From assembly GCF_000350225.1 (NCBI RefSeq), contig NW_005178710.1, positions 135,763 to 199,762 on the forward strand: a DNA stretch of 64,000 nucleotides, in the 5' to 3' direction. Numbering within the stretch: the first letter of the stretch is position 1; each line of letters begins with the position of its first letter. The translations under genes were made by a program, and so were the position numbers. This DNA comes from Chondrus crispus (lineage: Eukaryota; Rhodophyta; Florideophyceae; Gigartinales; Gigartinaceae). This document shows, piece after piece, positions 20,110 to 31,667 of this stretch. Below the pieces are notes generated by a model that saw only the letters and a program-made list of their open reading frames with translations, searched no databases and was not told the DNA's origin.

Positions 20110-22398
20110 ATGGCCGACTCGACCTCTCTTCCTCCTCCGCCGCCGCCCGCTGGCGGTGGCAACCCCGTGGCGGCGGGAGCGTCCGTCGTCGCGATTCCTT
20201 TGCCGCGCGGGGTCGGGTCATCGAGCGCGTCCCCTGGATCGCAAGGGGAGAACATCGCTCTGACCCGTCCGACCCCGCCGGCTCCTCCGGCTTTCCAGAA
20301 GTCCCGTTCCCGCTCCACGACCGTCTCCGTGGAGCTGGTGGCTCCTCCCGTGGGGCCACCCAAACCGGTCATCGCGTTCCGTCCGGCTGCCCAACCGACC
20401 CCAGCGGCCGTCGTCCTTCCCGTTGCGCATCCGGGCGTCGCGCGCGGCTCTGCCGCCCCCGCGGCGGTGGGGGCGGCTCGTGTTCCCGACGGTGCATTCT
20501 TCGGCCGTCGTACCTCCGTACCTCACCCCTCTTCCTCCGGTCGGGAGGGGGAGGTGGCCTCAGCCACGCAGTGGTTCGGGGTTCCGTCTTCCGATGTCCC
20601 ACTGCTCTCTGTCGACGAGCTGCAGTACCCTTGGTCACGCCGGGGCCGTTCCGGGATCACCGTGGCGGAGGTGATCTCGTGCGGGTGGCTTCGACCCGAT
20701 CTCGCCCGCGTGTTTAAGGTGTACGAGACGGGCGGCCTGGAAGAAGCATCTTCGGCCCTTTACCGCTTAATGGCCGAAGGCGGCGGGGTCGGCTACCAGC
20801 TCCCGGACGAGCTGCCGGGCGACCGTACATTCGCGTACAGCGTGGCGGAGGTCATCTACGTTGATCGTATGGGGGCGCTCCTGGCCGGGTCGGTGCAGGT
20901 AGACCCCCGACGCTTCGTGCTGTCAGAGGTGGCCGGACTGTACGTCTCGCCCCGCCCCTACGCCTTCACCAAGCCCCTCGTGGCTCTACAGAAGTCCTCG
21001 TGTTCCTTGATGCGGCTATACGCCGTGGGTTTCGCTCACCACGACTGGTCCGCCTACAGGGGAGAGAACGAGGCGGACGGTCGTGTCGTCCCATCTGCCG
21101 CCTTCGCGTCCGGGTTGTCGGTTGGTGATTTTCCCGCTCTCCCCTTGGTCGTGCAGGAGAGCTTTCCGTCGTTGGGGGTACACCCATTGCTGCCTCCCAT
21201 TCTGAAACATTTTGGCATCGCGTGCGCCGATCCACAGCACCCAGCCCACCCACGGCTCGCGTACAACTATGAGCGCGAGTGGGCGTGGTCCGTGTGCTGC
21301 GCTTTCATGTCGGAGGTGTGTATGAACAAGCGTGCGTTCGTGCAGCCCGTCCCCACGGTCACGTTCGTGGGGCGCGTCGCGTCGGGCCTTCCCGACGTCG
21401 CACTGCATCCATCCGACGTCGGCTCTGCTCACGTCCCGTGGACGTTCAGCCATGCCATTAGCCTCATGGGCCGGGTCGGAGAGGTCAGTTCTCTGAACCA
21501 CCGTTCGTGGATGGACTATACCACAGGCGCCCGTAGCTCCTTCCTGACGTACGAACCAACCATGGACGCCTTCGCCGCGCGTCCCCGTCCCGTGCCCCCG
21601 GGTGTCGGTAACGGGGAAAGGAGGGGAGGGGTTGGTTCCGAACACCGGCGTGGGCGTCGGAAGCGCTACCGGGACCTCGACGCCGTGGGCGGAGACTCCG
21701 TTGGTGTCGCCCTGTACCCCTCTCGACCGACGCGGGGTGCCGATCACGACCCCGCAGGTGGTCCTGTCCCTTCAGACGCTGTCCTCCCCGTCCCACCACT
21801 CGACGCGGTGAGGCAGGGCGCGCCCCGGGGGCGCCGCATACGTGAGCTGGTGCTCCCCCACGAGGAGCTGATGGTCGCCCCCAAGGTAGCGCTAGCGTTA
21901 GGCGTTGCCAGCCGGCGAACTTGGACCGTAGGCGGGTTGGTGGATACTCTGGCTGAATGGTTCCTCACTCGGAGTGATGAAGCGCGCGGTCTACGTGACG
22001 ACCTGGCAACGCGCTCTGCGGAACTGCAGCCGGTGAACCGGGAGCTAGGGTCCGTGCGCGAGGCGTCCGAGCGCCAAGCCGCGGCCTACGAGCGGGCGGT
22101 GTACGATCGCGAACGCTACCGGTGCGAGCGCGACCGCTTGCGTTTGGCTCAGTCGGCGCCCCTGCCAGCTGGTGGCGTTCCTCACGGCCCTGCTACCTCT
22201 ACCATCCGTGACCCGTACGCCGCGTACGGGTCTGACCCTCGCCCGTCCCGAAACTGGGCGAGCGGTGAGAGTATGACTCGTGTCACAATGCCCTCCTTGG
22301 CGGACATGGACGCCGAATTGCCCCGGCACCCGGGGTACTGTCCTCCGAACAACCGTGGGTCAGGGGCCCGCGTGCCCTCGAACGACGCGAGCGGCTGA
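20110..22398 (+). CDS. aORF of element A: antisense ORF protein, 762 residues, unknown function
   Basis: The frame is intact on the strand opposite to gag-pol, between pol and the 3' LTR and convergent with pol. The N-terminal 180 residues are Pro/Ala/Ser-rich and probably disordered. A globular middle (about 190-480) contains VAEVIYVDRMGALL and a Trp-rich EREWAWSVCCAFM segment. Then comes a basic motif, RRGRRKRYRDLDAV (around 515), possibly a nuclear signal, and a coiled coil (about 620-690, with YERAVYDRERYRCERDRL). The C-terminal tail ends in a HPGYCPP block. Element D keeps the RRKRYRDLDAV motif, the coiled coil and the PGYC tail almost unchanged. The middle is weakly like the aORFs of B, E and F. 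An intact 2.3-kb frame in an element whose pol is broken argues that it was under selection until recently. Confidence 0.7.
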   Translation: MADSTSLPPPPPPAGGGNPVAAGASVVAIPLPRGVGSSSASPGSQGENIALTRPTPPAPPAFQKSRSRSTTVSVELVAPPVGPPKPVIAFRPAAQPTPAAVVLPVAHPGVARGSAAPAAVGAARVPDGAFFGRRTSVPHPSSSGREGEVASATQWFGVPSSDVPLLSVDELQYPWSRRGRSGITVAEVISCGWLRPDLARVFKVYETGGLEEASSALYRLMAEGGGVGYQLPDELPGDRTFAYSVAEVIYVDRMGALLAGSVQVDPRRFVLSEVAGLYVSPRPYAFTKPLVALQKSSCSLMRLYAVGFAHHDWSAYRGENEADGRVVPSAAFASGLSVGDFPALPLVVQESFPSLGVHPLLPPILKHFGIACADPQHPAHPRLAYNYEREWAWSVCCAFMSEVCMNKRAFVQPVPTVTFVGRVASGLPDVALHPSDVGSAHVPWTFSHAISLMGRVGEVSSLNHRSWMDYTTGARSSFLTYEPTMDAFAARPRPVPPGVGNGERRGGVGSEHRRGRRKRYRDLDAVGGDSVGVALYPSRPTRGADHDPAGGPVPSDAVLPVPPLDAVRQGAPRGRRIRELVLPHEELMVAPKVALALGVASRRTWTVGGLVDTLAEWFLTRSDEARGLRDDLATRSAELQPVNRELGSVREASERQAAAYERAVYDRERYRCERDRLRLAQSAPLPAGGVPHGPATSTIRDPYAAYGSDPRPSRNWASGESMTRVTMPSLADMDAELPRHPGYCPPNNRGSGARVPSNDASG

Positions 22399-24347
22399 CC
22401 GCGCGGTCTGGTCGTTGACCGCGCGGGACCCTTCACCCCTCCGTCAACCAGACAATGGAAAAAAGGGGGAAGGGGGATGACTCGTCGCCGGGTCACAGTA
22501 AAATTGCTTTCCTGGTTACGTGTTCTTTGCGTCGGTCCTCTTCTTCCCATTACCCTTCGCGCGTTGGTATCCTCCGTGGCCAAGCTGGGGTCGACAGGTT
22601 GTTTGAGGGCTCTCCAGGTCCTGCCCGTGATGGGCATGACGGGGAGGTGGGTCGTGAAGCCGAGGCCGCCGTCACGGCGCACGGCCTACTTGGCCGTCTC
22701 GTCGCGTGTGCCCTGACAGCACTGCGCGGGCCGCGAAGCGTTATACTGGTTGCTCACCGTGGTCGTCGGGGCGGGCCGACAGGGGCATGGAGACGTAGAG
22801 CGCGAGGCGGCGCGGGGTTGGGGAGCGCGGTGCGTGTCTGTGGTCGTAGACTGGCGAGCTGAACTCCTCCTCTTGCACACGGCGTGCAAGCGCCCTGTAC
22901 GACAGCGGTATGCGCACGGTGCTGTTCCTCAGGGGTTCCTACCTGACTTGCCCTGGCGAGGGACGGACTCGCTCATCCCCCTCCCTGTCTCGGGACTCCA
23001 GAGGCCTGTTGCCCTCCTTTTCTTCTGCCCGCGTATAGCTTCCGGCGAGCCATTTCTTTTCCGCCTGCGCAGCGGGCTCACCGCGGCTCGTTTTTCGAGA
23101 CAGTGCTCAACGCATTTGGCTCCTCGTCTTCCTTGTTCCTTGGTGCCCCGCTCTTTCTCTCCCAGACGCGGAGGAGAAAGGGGCGAAGAACGATCGGGAG
23201 CCCCTTGCCATTTGGTGGCGAGGGCGCAGCGTTGGGGTTTCCGTCTTATGCCTCGCGCCCTTCGCCCTTCGGGGGCGAGGGCGCGGACGCGCAACACGCG
23301 TCTCCTTCTTGGCGCCCCTCGCCCTTCGAGGGCGAGGGCGCGGACGCGCAACACGCGTCTCCTTCTTGGCGCCCCTCGCCCTTCGAGGGCGAGGGCGCGG
23401 ACGCGCAACACGCGTCTCCTTCTTGGCGCCCCTCGCCCTTCGAGGGCGAGGGCGCGGACGCGCAACACGCGCGGAGCGGGGAAAGAAGGCAGGTGTCCAA
23501 CAGGCTTCCTGAGCGGTATTGCGGTCGGCCCAGGGGTTGTGCGCGGTGTCGGTGCGCAACGAGCCGAGTCGAGGTGTTGCACAGCGTTCTACCACTATGA
23601 AGTCGTCACTTCATTAGGCGCAACAGGCGGCGGTGGTGATTCGTACAGTATCCCGCGGGGCATTGCGTGTCTCGTATGCCGACGTGCGTACGTTCGCTCA
23701 CGTGAGTTGCCCCTTTTTTTCGATTAATTTTCCGTTAATTTTTCCATTCCCGGGGTGGCGGATTGACACCGAGCGAGCGGGGCGCTGCGTGGGGTTGCGG
23801 CACTGTACGACAAGTGTCCCCATTTCTTCTCATTTTTTCACACCTCATCCGCCGGTAGTGCTGTCGAGACCGGGTCGGGGGTATGACAGTGTAGTTTTCT
23901 CCTTGCCCCAATTTTCGCGTATTAGCCGTTGGCGGAGCTGCTCGTTGTCTCATCTGGGACCCCCATCCTCACGAGCCACATTGACTCTCGGTCTCTACGC
24001 CCCGCGTTTCAGCTCCTCTCCACTATTATTCCAAGGGGTCCCGTGATTCCGTTGGGGTTGCCTCAGTCGTTGGACCTCCCCTCGCCGCGATGATCGGACT
24101 TAACGGAACGTCCGCTGACCCTGTTCGGGGGGGGGGTGTCCGACCTTTCAGCTCCGGAAGGGGTATTCGACTCCCCTTCGAGCTCTGCGTCCTCGTATCG
24201 TCGGTCACTGCGGGGTCGAGATCCTTGCTAGCAGTCCGTACTGCCTCGCCTTTACGTCGTGCGTTCTTGGGTTTTGGGAGTCAAATACGGCTTGACTTCT
24301 GTGCGGTTCTCACGTCAACCGTAACGAAGCGGTTGAGGGCCCCCCTC
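22399..24347. other. Element A, spacer between convergent aORF and pol
   Basis: These 1.95 kb have no supported gene; reading frames seen here come from the tandem repeats and high GC. It holds the 57-bp repeat block at 23254-23470 and AT-rich stretches near 23710-23850. Confidence 0.6.
23254..23470. repeat. 57-bp tandem repeat with built-in hairpin (element A)
   Basis: Three nearly exact copies start at 23311, 23368 and 23425, and a diverged copy precedes them at about 23254. Each unit carries the inverted repeat CCCTCGCCCTTCGAGGGCGAGGG, which folds on itself, followed by ACGCGCAACACGCGT. All six frames stay open through it because 57 is a multiple of three. Element D has the same kind of units at the matching place. 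Confidence 0.9.
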
Positions 24348-27300
24348 TCAAGCGTGAACGTCCGCGTTCACGTCAGACGTGAGGTTCCTGCCGGTGCGTC
24401 TCCGGAGGCGTTGGGCGTAACGAGACACCAACTCCTCCGGAATGTGAGTCCGGGCGGTCCATGTGGGCGTGTCGTAATCCGCCCACTTGATGAGGAACTC
24501 GATTGTTCCGTCCTCCATGGCTCGATGCCGGAGTAATCGTTCCACGGCATACTGCGTGCCCTCGGTGACCTTGTCGGCAAGGTCGCTTGGGGCTGTCGTA
24601 CTCGCCCGTGGCGCGCCCGTCGGTGGTGGCGCGTACACGCAGCGGTCTGCGGAGACGCGCTCGGTGACACCATCACGATCGATCGTGATGGTTCGCCGGT
24701 CGTTGGCGAGTACGCGGTATGGCCCAACGGCGGGCGACGCGAGCTTGTTAGACGTCTTTGCCCCATCGGTGGGGTTCAGGTAGACGTAATTACCTGGCTT
24801 GATACGTGCGTTGAACCGTCTGACGCGCTTATCGAAGTCGCGCTTGTACCGAGCCTGCGTCCGGCGCAGGCTCCCGTACGCCTTCTGGATCGTGTCGTCC
24901 AACGTCTTGAGGAACTCAGCGCGCGCGCTGCCCCTGTCGGACGGGGGCGCGTCACCGTCGGCTCTACGTAGAGAGAACTCCGGCGGGGGTCGGCTGAGGA
25001 CGAGCTCGAAGGGCGTGGTACTCGTCGTACGATGTACGTGGGAGTTGTACGCGTACGTGAGCGGCCCCACGTACACGTCCCAGTCGTCCTGATGTTCGCC
25101 GACGTAATTCCGTAACATCGAAGCGATCGTCCGGTTGTATCGCTCGACCTGCCCGTTCGTCTAGGGGTGGTACGCCGAAGTGTACAAGTTCGTCACCCCC
25201 AAGACACGGCACGTGCTGTGGAAGAACTTCGCGTTAAACTGCGGTCCGTTATCCGACAGTAGCGAGCGTGGGACGCCGTATTTAAATACCCACGCGTCGC
25301 AGAACGCGACGGCTACCGTGTACGCGGTTACGGTCCGCAGTGCCACAACTTGAGTCAGCTTGGTGAAACGATCCGTAATTACGAGAAGGAACCGTTTCCC
25401 GGCCTTCGTCTTGGGTAGCGGTCCCAAGATGTCGATGGCGAGGCTCTCAAGCGGCCGTGTTGCCGGAAACAACTTCAAACGGTTGAGGTGTTTCCGCAAC
25501 TTAACACGGTTCATCGCGCATGTTCGGCACCCTCGCACCGTAGCTGCGACATCTGCAGCGAGATGGGGCCAGTAGTACTCGCGACGGAGCGCGAAGTACA
25601 TACGGTTCTGGCCCGGGTGCCCTGCGATGGTTGGTGTGTGGCAGAGCTGGAGAAGCCGAGCCCGTAGCGTCCGTGGCACCACGACCTGCACGATGTCAGG
25701 GTCGAAGGGGTGTCTCCGTTTGAGCACCCCGTGGTGGTCTTCGAAGAACGCGGAGTCCCGGGACTCTGACTGTCGTGCCAGTACGGTCTGGCAGAAGTCA
25801 TCCACGCGTTGCTCTTCGGCTATCTCCTCTAGCGTAAGAGGGGCCGGAAGGTCGTCCTGCGGAGGGGCGACCGTGGAGACGGGCGCGCCAACTTCGGGTT
25901 GTCCGGCGCGCTCGATGTCGACAGCGTCGAACTCGTCGTTCTCCTCCCAGAACGAGGTGGGTCCTTCAAGAGCGGGGGCCTCGTCGTCGCCCCTCGGCTC
26001 GTCGCGCGTACGGACGCGCGACCCTCTTCGCGATCCGGCTTGGTTCCTTGTTGTCACGAAGACATGGACGGCCTTGTGATCGCAGCTCGCGGTACAGACG
26101 TGGTCCGCGAGCTCGTCCGACATGTCACGGACGGTCGTACCGGCATCGAAGGTGGGAATGTCGTCATCCACCTCGACGACTGGGCGAGGGTCGTCGGTGA
26201 CTCTTGGCGACACGAGGCGTGACAGGGCATCGGGCACCTGGTGCACGCGCCCGGGGCGGTACTGGATGGTGAAGTCGTATTCCGCCAACCGCAGTCGCCA
26301 CCGGGTAAGCCTTCCGGAGCTCTCCGTGAGGGACATAAGCCATCGGAGGGCATCATGGTCCGTCCGGACGGTGAACTTGGTACCTTCGATGTACGGCCGT
26401 AGTGTGCGTACGGCCCACACTACGGCAAAGCACTCGCGTTCCGTAGCGCTGTAGTTGCGCTCACTATCGGACAGCGAGTACGACCAATACCCCACGGGGC
26501 GCCAGTCGTTGGCGCCTTCGTGTTCCTGGAGCAACGTACAGCCCAGTTGATAGGCACTAGCATCAGTGTCGATCATGTACGGCCGACCGTACCGCGGCAA
26601 TGCTAGGATCGGCGGGGAAATCATCCGCTCCTTCAACGCTTCGAACGCTTGAAGTTGCAGCTCGGTCGGATCGTCGAAGTTAGGGTCCGCGTCCTTGCGC
26701 GTCATGTCCGTTAATGGGCGCGCAATTTTCGCGAACCCCTTCACGAAGCGGCGGTAGACGTTGCACGCTCCGAGGTACGAGCGCACCTGCGTCAACGTCC
26801 TCGGAAACGTGAACGTCTTGAAGGCGTCCGCCGCCGCTTCGGCGACGCTCAGCTTACCTGGGGAAATGACGTGCCCCAAGTAATGCACCTTCGGTTGGAA
26901 GAAGCTACACTTCTTGAGCTTGAGGGAGATTCCGGCGCTCCTCAACAAGCTCAAGACAGTGTCGAGATGCTTCGCGTGTTCTCCGTGCGTACGGGAGAAC
27001 ACGATGACATCATCCAGGTAGACGAGGCATATCTGCCATCGGACGCCAGATAGGATGATGTCGAGGGCACGTTGGAAGGTGGCCGGTGCCCCTTTTAGCC
27101 CGAACGGCATACGCAAATGGCGAAACGTTCCCATATGCGTAGTGAACGTGGTCTTGTCCCGGTCTTCCGGAGCGACGGGGATCTGCCAATAACCGGAATT
27201 GCAGTCCAACGTCGTGAAGACGGCTGCATCTCCGAGCGAATCGATGCAGTCGTCCATCCGTGGCAGCGGATACGAATCCGCTGCAGTCTTCGCGTTGAGA

Positions 27301-29059
27301 CGCCGGTAGTCCACGCAGAACCGAAGAGAGCCGTCTTTCTTCGGTACGAGCACCACGGGAGACGCCCACTCGGTGCTCGCGGGTTCGATTACCCCTGCGT
27401 TCGACATTTTGTCGACTTCCTTGGCGACCATCTCACGCATAGCCGGCCCCTTTCGGTAGGGCATTGAACGTATCGGCTTCGTACCCGGTTCGAGGGGAAT
27501 GCGGTGTTCGGTCGCTCGGATCGTTCCGAGCGCCCCGCTCCACAGACTCGAGTGCTTACGGAGCATCTCGAGCACGTGGCCCCGGAACTTGTCACTATCG
27601 ACGTATGACAAGTCGATTTCTCTTTCCCAATCCTCGGGCGGATTTTCGGGATCCTTTTTAGAGGCGGGTGTAGTGCCCCCTTCCGGCGGCGGGCATTTCA
27701 CCAGTCGGCCGTCCGTACTGGCTCCTCTCTCCTCAACGGTTGCCCCCTGGGCGGAGCCTGGTCGACCAGCTCCTGCCGTTCCGACTTGATCGGTCAAGTC
27801 GGTGAGGTGTAGCGCGTGCGCGATCCCCTCGGCGACGCGGCGTTCAGGCGTCAGGATTGCGAGGGGGTTGCGTTTAGCGTATCCCACAACGGTGTGTTTC
27901 GGAAGCTGCCTTTCCCGTCGCGAAAAGTTCGCGACGATGACGTCGAAGGTCTGGTTCGGCAGGACCTCGACGACGCCGTTCGTCAGCCTCACTCCATGTC
28001 GGTGTTGGAGTGATGGCTTCGGCTCCATAAACACGAGGCCCCTCCCCGCCGTGGTGACGCGCACACGGGCCTGCGACCTCGCGGGAATGGTAACCCAGCG
28101 GGCGATTCGGATCGCCTGAAGGGCTTCGTCGCGTGCGTCAGCCCGGCTTGTCTGACGTCCGTGCCGCCTGGTTGGGGGAGTCGGCTCGCCCTTCCCGTCG
28201 ACGATGGCAACGGAGCCACCTTGGCGGAGCTCCAACCGTTGAGCTTCGATGTCGATACTTCGTACGTGTGTATCGATGAAGGCCGTACCAAGGAGGACCG
28301 GCACGGCGAGCTGGTCCGCCACGACGAACGGAATTCGGAACGTCGTGTTCCTCAACCGCACGGCCAGGCGTACGACGGCCGAGAGCTTAAGCGGGTTGCT
28401 ATTCGCGCCTGCCAATCGGGGCAGTGGCGCGTCGCGGATGACGTACCGCGACCAATCGGGAGGAAGGTCCGCCTTCCTCACCAGATTGTACCCTGAGCAC
28501 GTATCAACGGCGATCGTGCGGGGCTTGAAGGCATTCCCTCCGTAGCTATCGAGCCGAGGACGTTGTAAATCTTCGACGTCATAAGGCAAATGACGCCGTC
28601 GACCACCTTCGGCGTGCCCGGCGCGGCGAGATCGTTCCGCCTGGGCCGCCGGCGGCGGTTCCGACTTCTCTTCTGCGTCCTTCTGCCTTGGGCGCGGGGC
28701 GCTCTTCGGTCGGCTGCGTCCCCGCGACAAGTCGCGTTCGTACGCGGCTTGAATTCTTCTGGCGGCCCCGGGTCCCCCTGGGTCGGGCCGCTGGCGCGTT
28801 CGATGCGCTTCTTGTTAGGCACTTGGCTCACGGTTGCCACAATGCCTTCCTCCATGTGCGCCGGGCTCACGGTTGCCTCAGCGTCTTCGTCCTTTCGCAC
28901 CGAGCTTACGGGTGTCTCGGTGCGCTTGTGCAGGGTTGAGGGGAATAATATCGGTAAACATTCCCCTCCCCCGCCGGGGACAAATAGGGGCGGGTCAAGG
29001 TTGGTTTGACAAGACGGTTCACGCGACCGCGCGAACGTAACCGTCTTTACGGGTTTTTC
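24348..29059 (-). CDS. pol: pol of element A: protease, reverse transcriptase, RNase H, integrase, chromodomain (one frameshift, one stop)
   Basis: Pol is entered in the -1 frame from the end of gag (slip site 29059-29053). The -1 frame codes to about 28540 (segment TSKIYNVLGSIATEG, matched by element B), where a 1-nt shift moves the true frame to the 25161-28730 reading frame. Domains in order: aspartic protease with DTCSG at 28505-28491 (Gly of DTGSG replaced by Cys), reverse transcriptase with YLDD near 27010-27021, RNase H (DTDASAYQLG), integrase with HHCC zinc site and DDE residues (IDILGP, LSDNGPQF), and a C-terminal chromodomain (QYAVERLL to the last 25 residues). One in-frame TAG at 25163-25161 replaces the Gln of the PQTNGQ integrase motif, just before the catalytic Glu. 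Otherwise it is open to 24348. The product copies RNA into DNA and inserts it; the chromodomain is expected to guide insertion to marked histones. Confidence 0.9.
29012..29059 (-). promoter_or_regulatory. Putative -1 ribosomal frameshift signal, gag-pol of element A
   Basis: On the minus strand the heptamer G AAA AAC (29059-29053) lies in gag phase two codons before the gag stop (29049-29047). After a 6-nt spacer a hairpin follows with arms AGACGGTT (29046-29039) and AACCGTCT (29019-29012), extendable by three more pairs with one bulge. Pol is open in the -1 frame from here. Element B has the same heptamer and spacing. Confidence 0.7.
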
Positions 29060-31608
29060 GAACTACCCGAGCTGTCAGTGCTATTCGCTTGGCTATCGTT
29101 AGCTAGCGCGTCGACGGCCCCTTGGCCGCCCGGATGGGGACGGTTTCCCCACCCCGACTGGCCATCTTCTACGAAGTAATCGGATACTTCGTGGCCTTGG
29201 ATTGCAACGTCCGGCCGTTGCAATACTCGAGGGGCGGAGAGAACGGGCTCCCCTCCGCCTCCTTCCGTGGGCTGGGGGTGCGTCTCACCCGCCCAGTCTT
29301 GGAGGTACATGATGGCGTTCTGTACCCCTTGGGGCAACGGGGGTCGGCCCCGGTCGCCTCGCCCATCTCGACGGGGATATCGCGTATCCATCCGACGAGG
29401 GTCACGTCGATCCCTTTGATCGGTTCCCGGGTATCGGTACCCGCCTTCACGAGGGGCAAAACGGACGCCCCCACCCGATCGGCTCGGGTCACCTCGACGC
29501 GGGCCTCGGTCTGCCCGCGTAGACTGCTGGATGAGATTGCGCATTCCGGGGCGCGTCTCCATCTGATAGCGGTAGTTCCTGTACTCCGTGAACTGACGTT
29601 GTTCAGGAGACAGGAACGGGCACGCGTACATGGCGTGGCCGTACGTCCGGCACAGCCAACAAATGTACGCGCTGCCATCGGTCGACGCGAAAGTCGCCGC
29701 GTGGCGTGCCTCCTCATCGGTGAGTCGAGGCACGTTAGGCAGCCCGCGGTCTCCTTCTCGACGGGAGATATCCAGCTCGGCCATGTTGTGGTTCGGACCA
29801 CCCGTGGCCCTCGGCGTGTGTGCGAACGCCGTTGCGAAGCTTCCGGTCGAACCGGTGGAAGCTGGCGTAGGGGGTCGGCCTCCTGCCCGTTCGAAGCCTT
29901 GCGTGATGAGGACAGGGTCGGCCTGCCACTCATCCTCTCCAATGTGGAGGGCGGTCGCCGGCGAACTTGTTCCGTGCGACCTTGGAGTTCGGACTCCCTT
30001 CGCTGCCGGCTTCGGGTCCGGCAGCGGCAACCCGCGACGAGCGCGGTAGGTTGTACCCTCGGCCGTTGCGATACGGCGAATCGTTGAGAGTTCGGTCTTC
30101 TGTTGTCCGGGCAACCTTTGCATCGTCTCTGCCACTGCGGCCCGGGTCGCAGTGGACAGCCCGCGCACGAAGTAGTGCGCGAGAGCTTGTTCTGAGAACA
30201 CGGCCGTGCATCGGAACGCGGCGGATTCCAGCCGGTCTGCGAACGTGTTCTCGGTTTCGTGAGGAAGCTGTCGCGCCGACGCGACAGCATCAAACGCTTC
30301 CCCCAACACGTCGTCGGTTAGGTAGCGTTTGATAAATTGGTTGACGAGACCAGGCCAGCTCGTGTCGTCGTGGAGCTGGCCGGCGCGGAGGCCGCGCATG
30401 GTGTAACTCGTATACAACCGCTCCGCGTCCCGCTCGAGGAAGTGAGCGAAGACACGGATTGCCACACCTTCGGTCAGGTGCTGGGCATTGAAGGTTATCC
30501 GGATATCCTTCAGAAACGGGAGCAACTGAATCGCGTCAGTACCGTCGAAGCTCTTCATCGTGGGACGGAGCCCACGGCAGCGTTGGACGTACTTGGCGAT
30601 CCGTCCCGCGTCACCCGAGGTAACGAGCCTCGAGGTGTTGTCCAACCGATACATGCGGTAGTTAGCGACGGCGCTGAACTCCTGTATCATGGTGTGGACA
30701 GGCTCGAGCCCGGGTTCGACGGGGCCCAACGTTCCGAACGGCGTGACGGGCAACGTTCGGACGTCGACGGGGCCGGGATGCGCGGTAAGATCCGCTGGCT
30801 GGTAGCCGCCCCAGCGAGGATCGAAGGGGAGAATCGGTTCCCCTGATCCGCGGGCGGCTCCTCCACGGCCACGGTCGGGTTCGTCCGGTACCAGTCGGGA
30901 CTGCCGCATGCTTCCGGATGCATACGGCAGGGCCTGAGTCTCGGACGCGAAGTTCGCGTCCGCCGTCGGCTTGATGTCCTCCGCCCTCCGACTGGTGACG
31001 GCTCCAGTCGGGGGCCACTCCTGCGCTCCGGATGCGCCCGGAGGAACAGTGGCACCGGGCCCACTCGAGGGGTCTCCGGGCGGCCTCTCGGCCGAGGTCT
31101 GTTCCATCTCACGGGCACGGCGGTGCGTTGAGTTGAGCTCCGCCGCCATGTGCGCGAACGCTCCCATCTGTTCGGCTGATGGGAAGGGTTGCGGGTCGCG
31201 TCGAACCCCGGAGTTTGCACTCGCGGGTCGACCCGCAACGTCCATGGCGGGGGAATCGATGCGCGCCTCTTCGACCAGTACCAAACGGGACTGTAGCTGG
31301 TCGACGAGGGCGCGCAGGTTCTCCAAGGACTGAGTTACTCGCTCAAACCTTCCTTCGCGGAGGGAGCGCAACTCATCCATACAGCGGGCGTAGACGCTGT
31401 CGGAGACGTCGATACGGAGGGATGTTCGGACATCTTCGATATACTCCGCGATGCGATCGTACATCGCGCGAGCGCGTCCTTCGGAGAAGCCGGGCGACGG
31501 TTCGCGGTCTCGGGGACCAGCGTCGCCGTCGCCGACTCGGCCGCGGAGCGCGGCCTCTTGCACATCGGCGGGCTCCGAGCGAATCGAGGTGGGATATTCG
31601 CCACTCAT
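29047..31608 (-). CDS. gag: gag of element A, 853 residues
   Basis: This structural polyprotein of the virus-like particle starts at ATG 31608, 60 bp after the primer site. The N-terminal 130 residues form helices with heptads (around SLENLRALVDQLQSRLVLVEE). A Pro/Gly/Arg-rich linker follows, then the capsid-like region around residues 300-520 (LLPFLKDIRITFNAQ, FAHFLERDAERLY, TFADRLESAAFRC), which matches the retrotransposon Gag domain. A CCHC zinc knuckle CWLCRTYGHAMYAC (CX2CX4HX4C) binds RNA in nucleocapsid, and the tail is Arg-rich. The frame is uninterrupted. It ends in SSKNP, with the frameshift heptamer overlapping the Lys and Asn codons. Confidence 0.85.
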   Translation of the reverse strand: MSGEYPTSIRSEPADVQEAALRGRVGDGDAGPRDREPSPGFSEGRARAMYDRIAEYIEDVRTSLRIDVSDSVYARCMDELRSLREGRFERVTQSLENLRALVDQLQSRLVLVEEARIDSPAMDVAGRPASANSGVRRDPQPFPSAEQMGAFAHMAAELNSTHRRAREMEQTSAERPPGDPSSGPGATVPPGASGAQEWPPTGAVTSRRAEDIKPTADANFASETQALPYASGSMRQSRLVPDEPDRGRGGAARGSGEPILPFDPRWGGYQPADLTAHPGPVDVRTLPVTPFGTLGPVEPGLEPVHTMIQEFSAVANYRMYRLDNTSRLVTSGDAGRIAKYVQRCRGLRPTMKSFDGTDAIQLLPFLKDIRITFNAQHLTEGVAIRVFAHFLERDAERLYTSYTMRGLRAGQLHDDTSWPGLVNQFIKRYLTDDVLGEAFDAVASARQLPHETENTFADRLESAAFRCTAVFSEQALAHYFVRGLSTATRAAVAETMQRLPGQQKTELSTIRRIATAEGTTYRARRGLPLPDPKPAAKGVRTPRSHGTSSPATALHIGEDEWQADPVLITQGFERAGGRPPTPASTGSTGSFATAFAHTPRATGGPNHNMAELDISRREGDRGLPNVPRLTDEEARHAATFASTDGSAYICWLCRTYGHAMYACPFLSPEQRQFTEYRNYRYQMETRPGMRNLIQQSTRADRGPRRGDPSRSGGGVRFAPREGGYRYPGTDQRDRRDPRRMDTRYPRRDGRGDRGRPPLPQGVQNAIMYLQDWAGETHPQPTEGGGGEPVLSAPRVLQRPDVAIQGHEVSDYFVEDGQSGWGNRPHPGGQGAVDALANDSQANSTDSSGSSKNP

Positions 31609-31667
31609 CTCGACGCGTAAGGACGCGGAGGTAAACGATAGTCTTCTCGGCTCGATCGTGAGAGTCT

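Noticed and set aside
22929..23727. Long open frames on both strands through the 57-bp repeats
   Set aside because: A repeat length divisible by three keeps every frame open; the peptides are simple copies of the unit with no domain.
28540..28730. First 60 residues of the frame that starts at 28730 as the N-terminus of pol
   Set aside because: The homologous sequence (TSKIYNVLGSIATEG) is in the other phase down to about 28540; the Arg-rich N-terminus is an out-of-frame reading.
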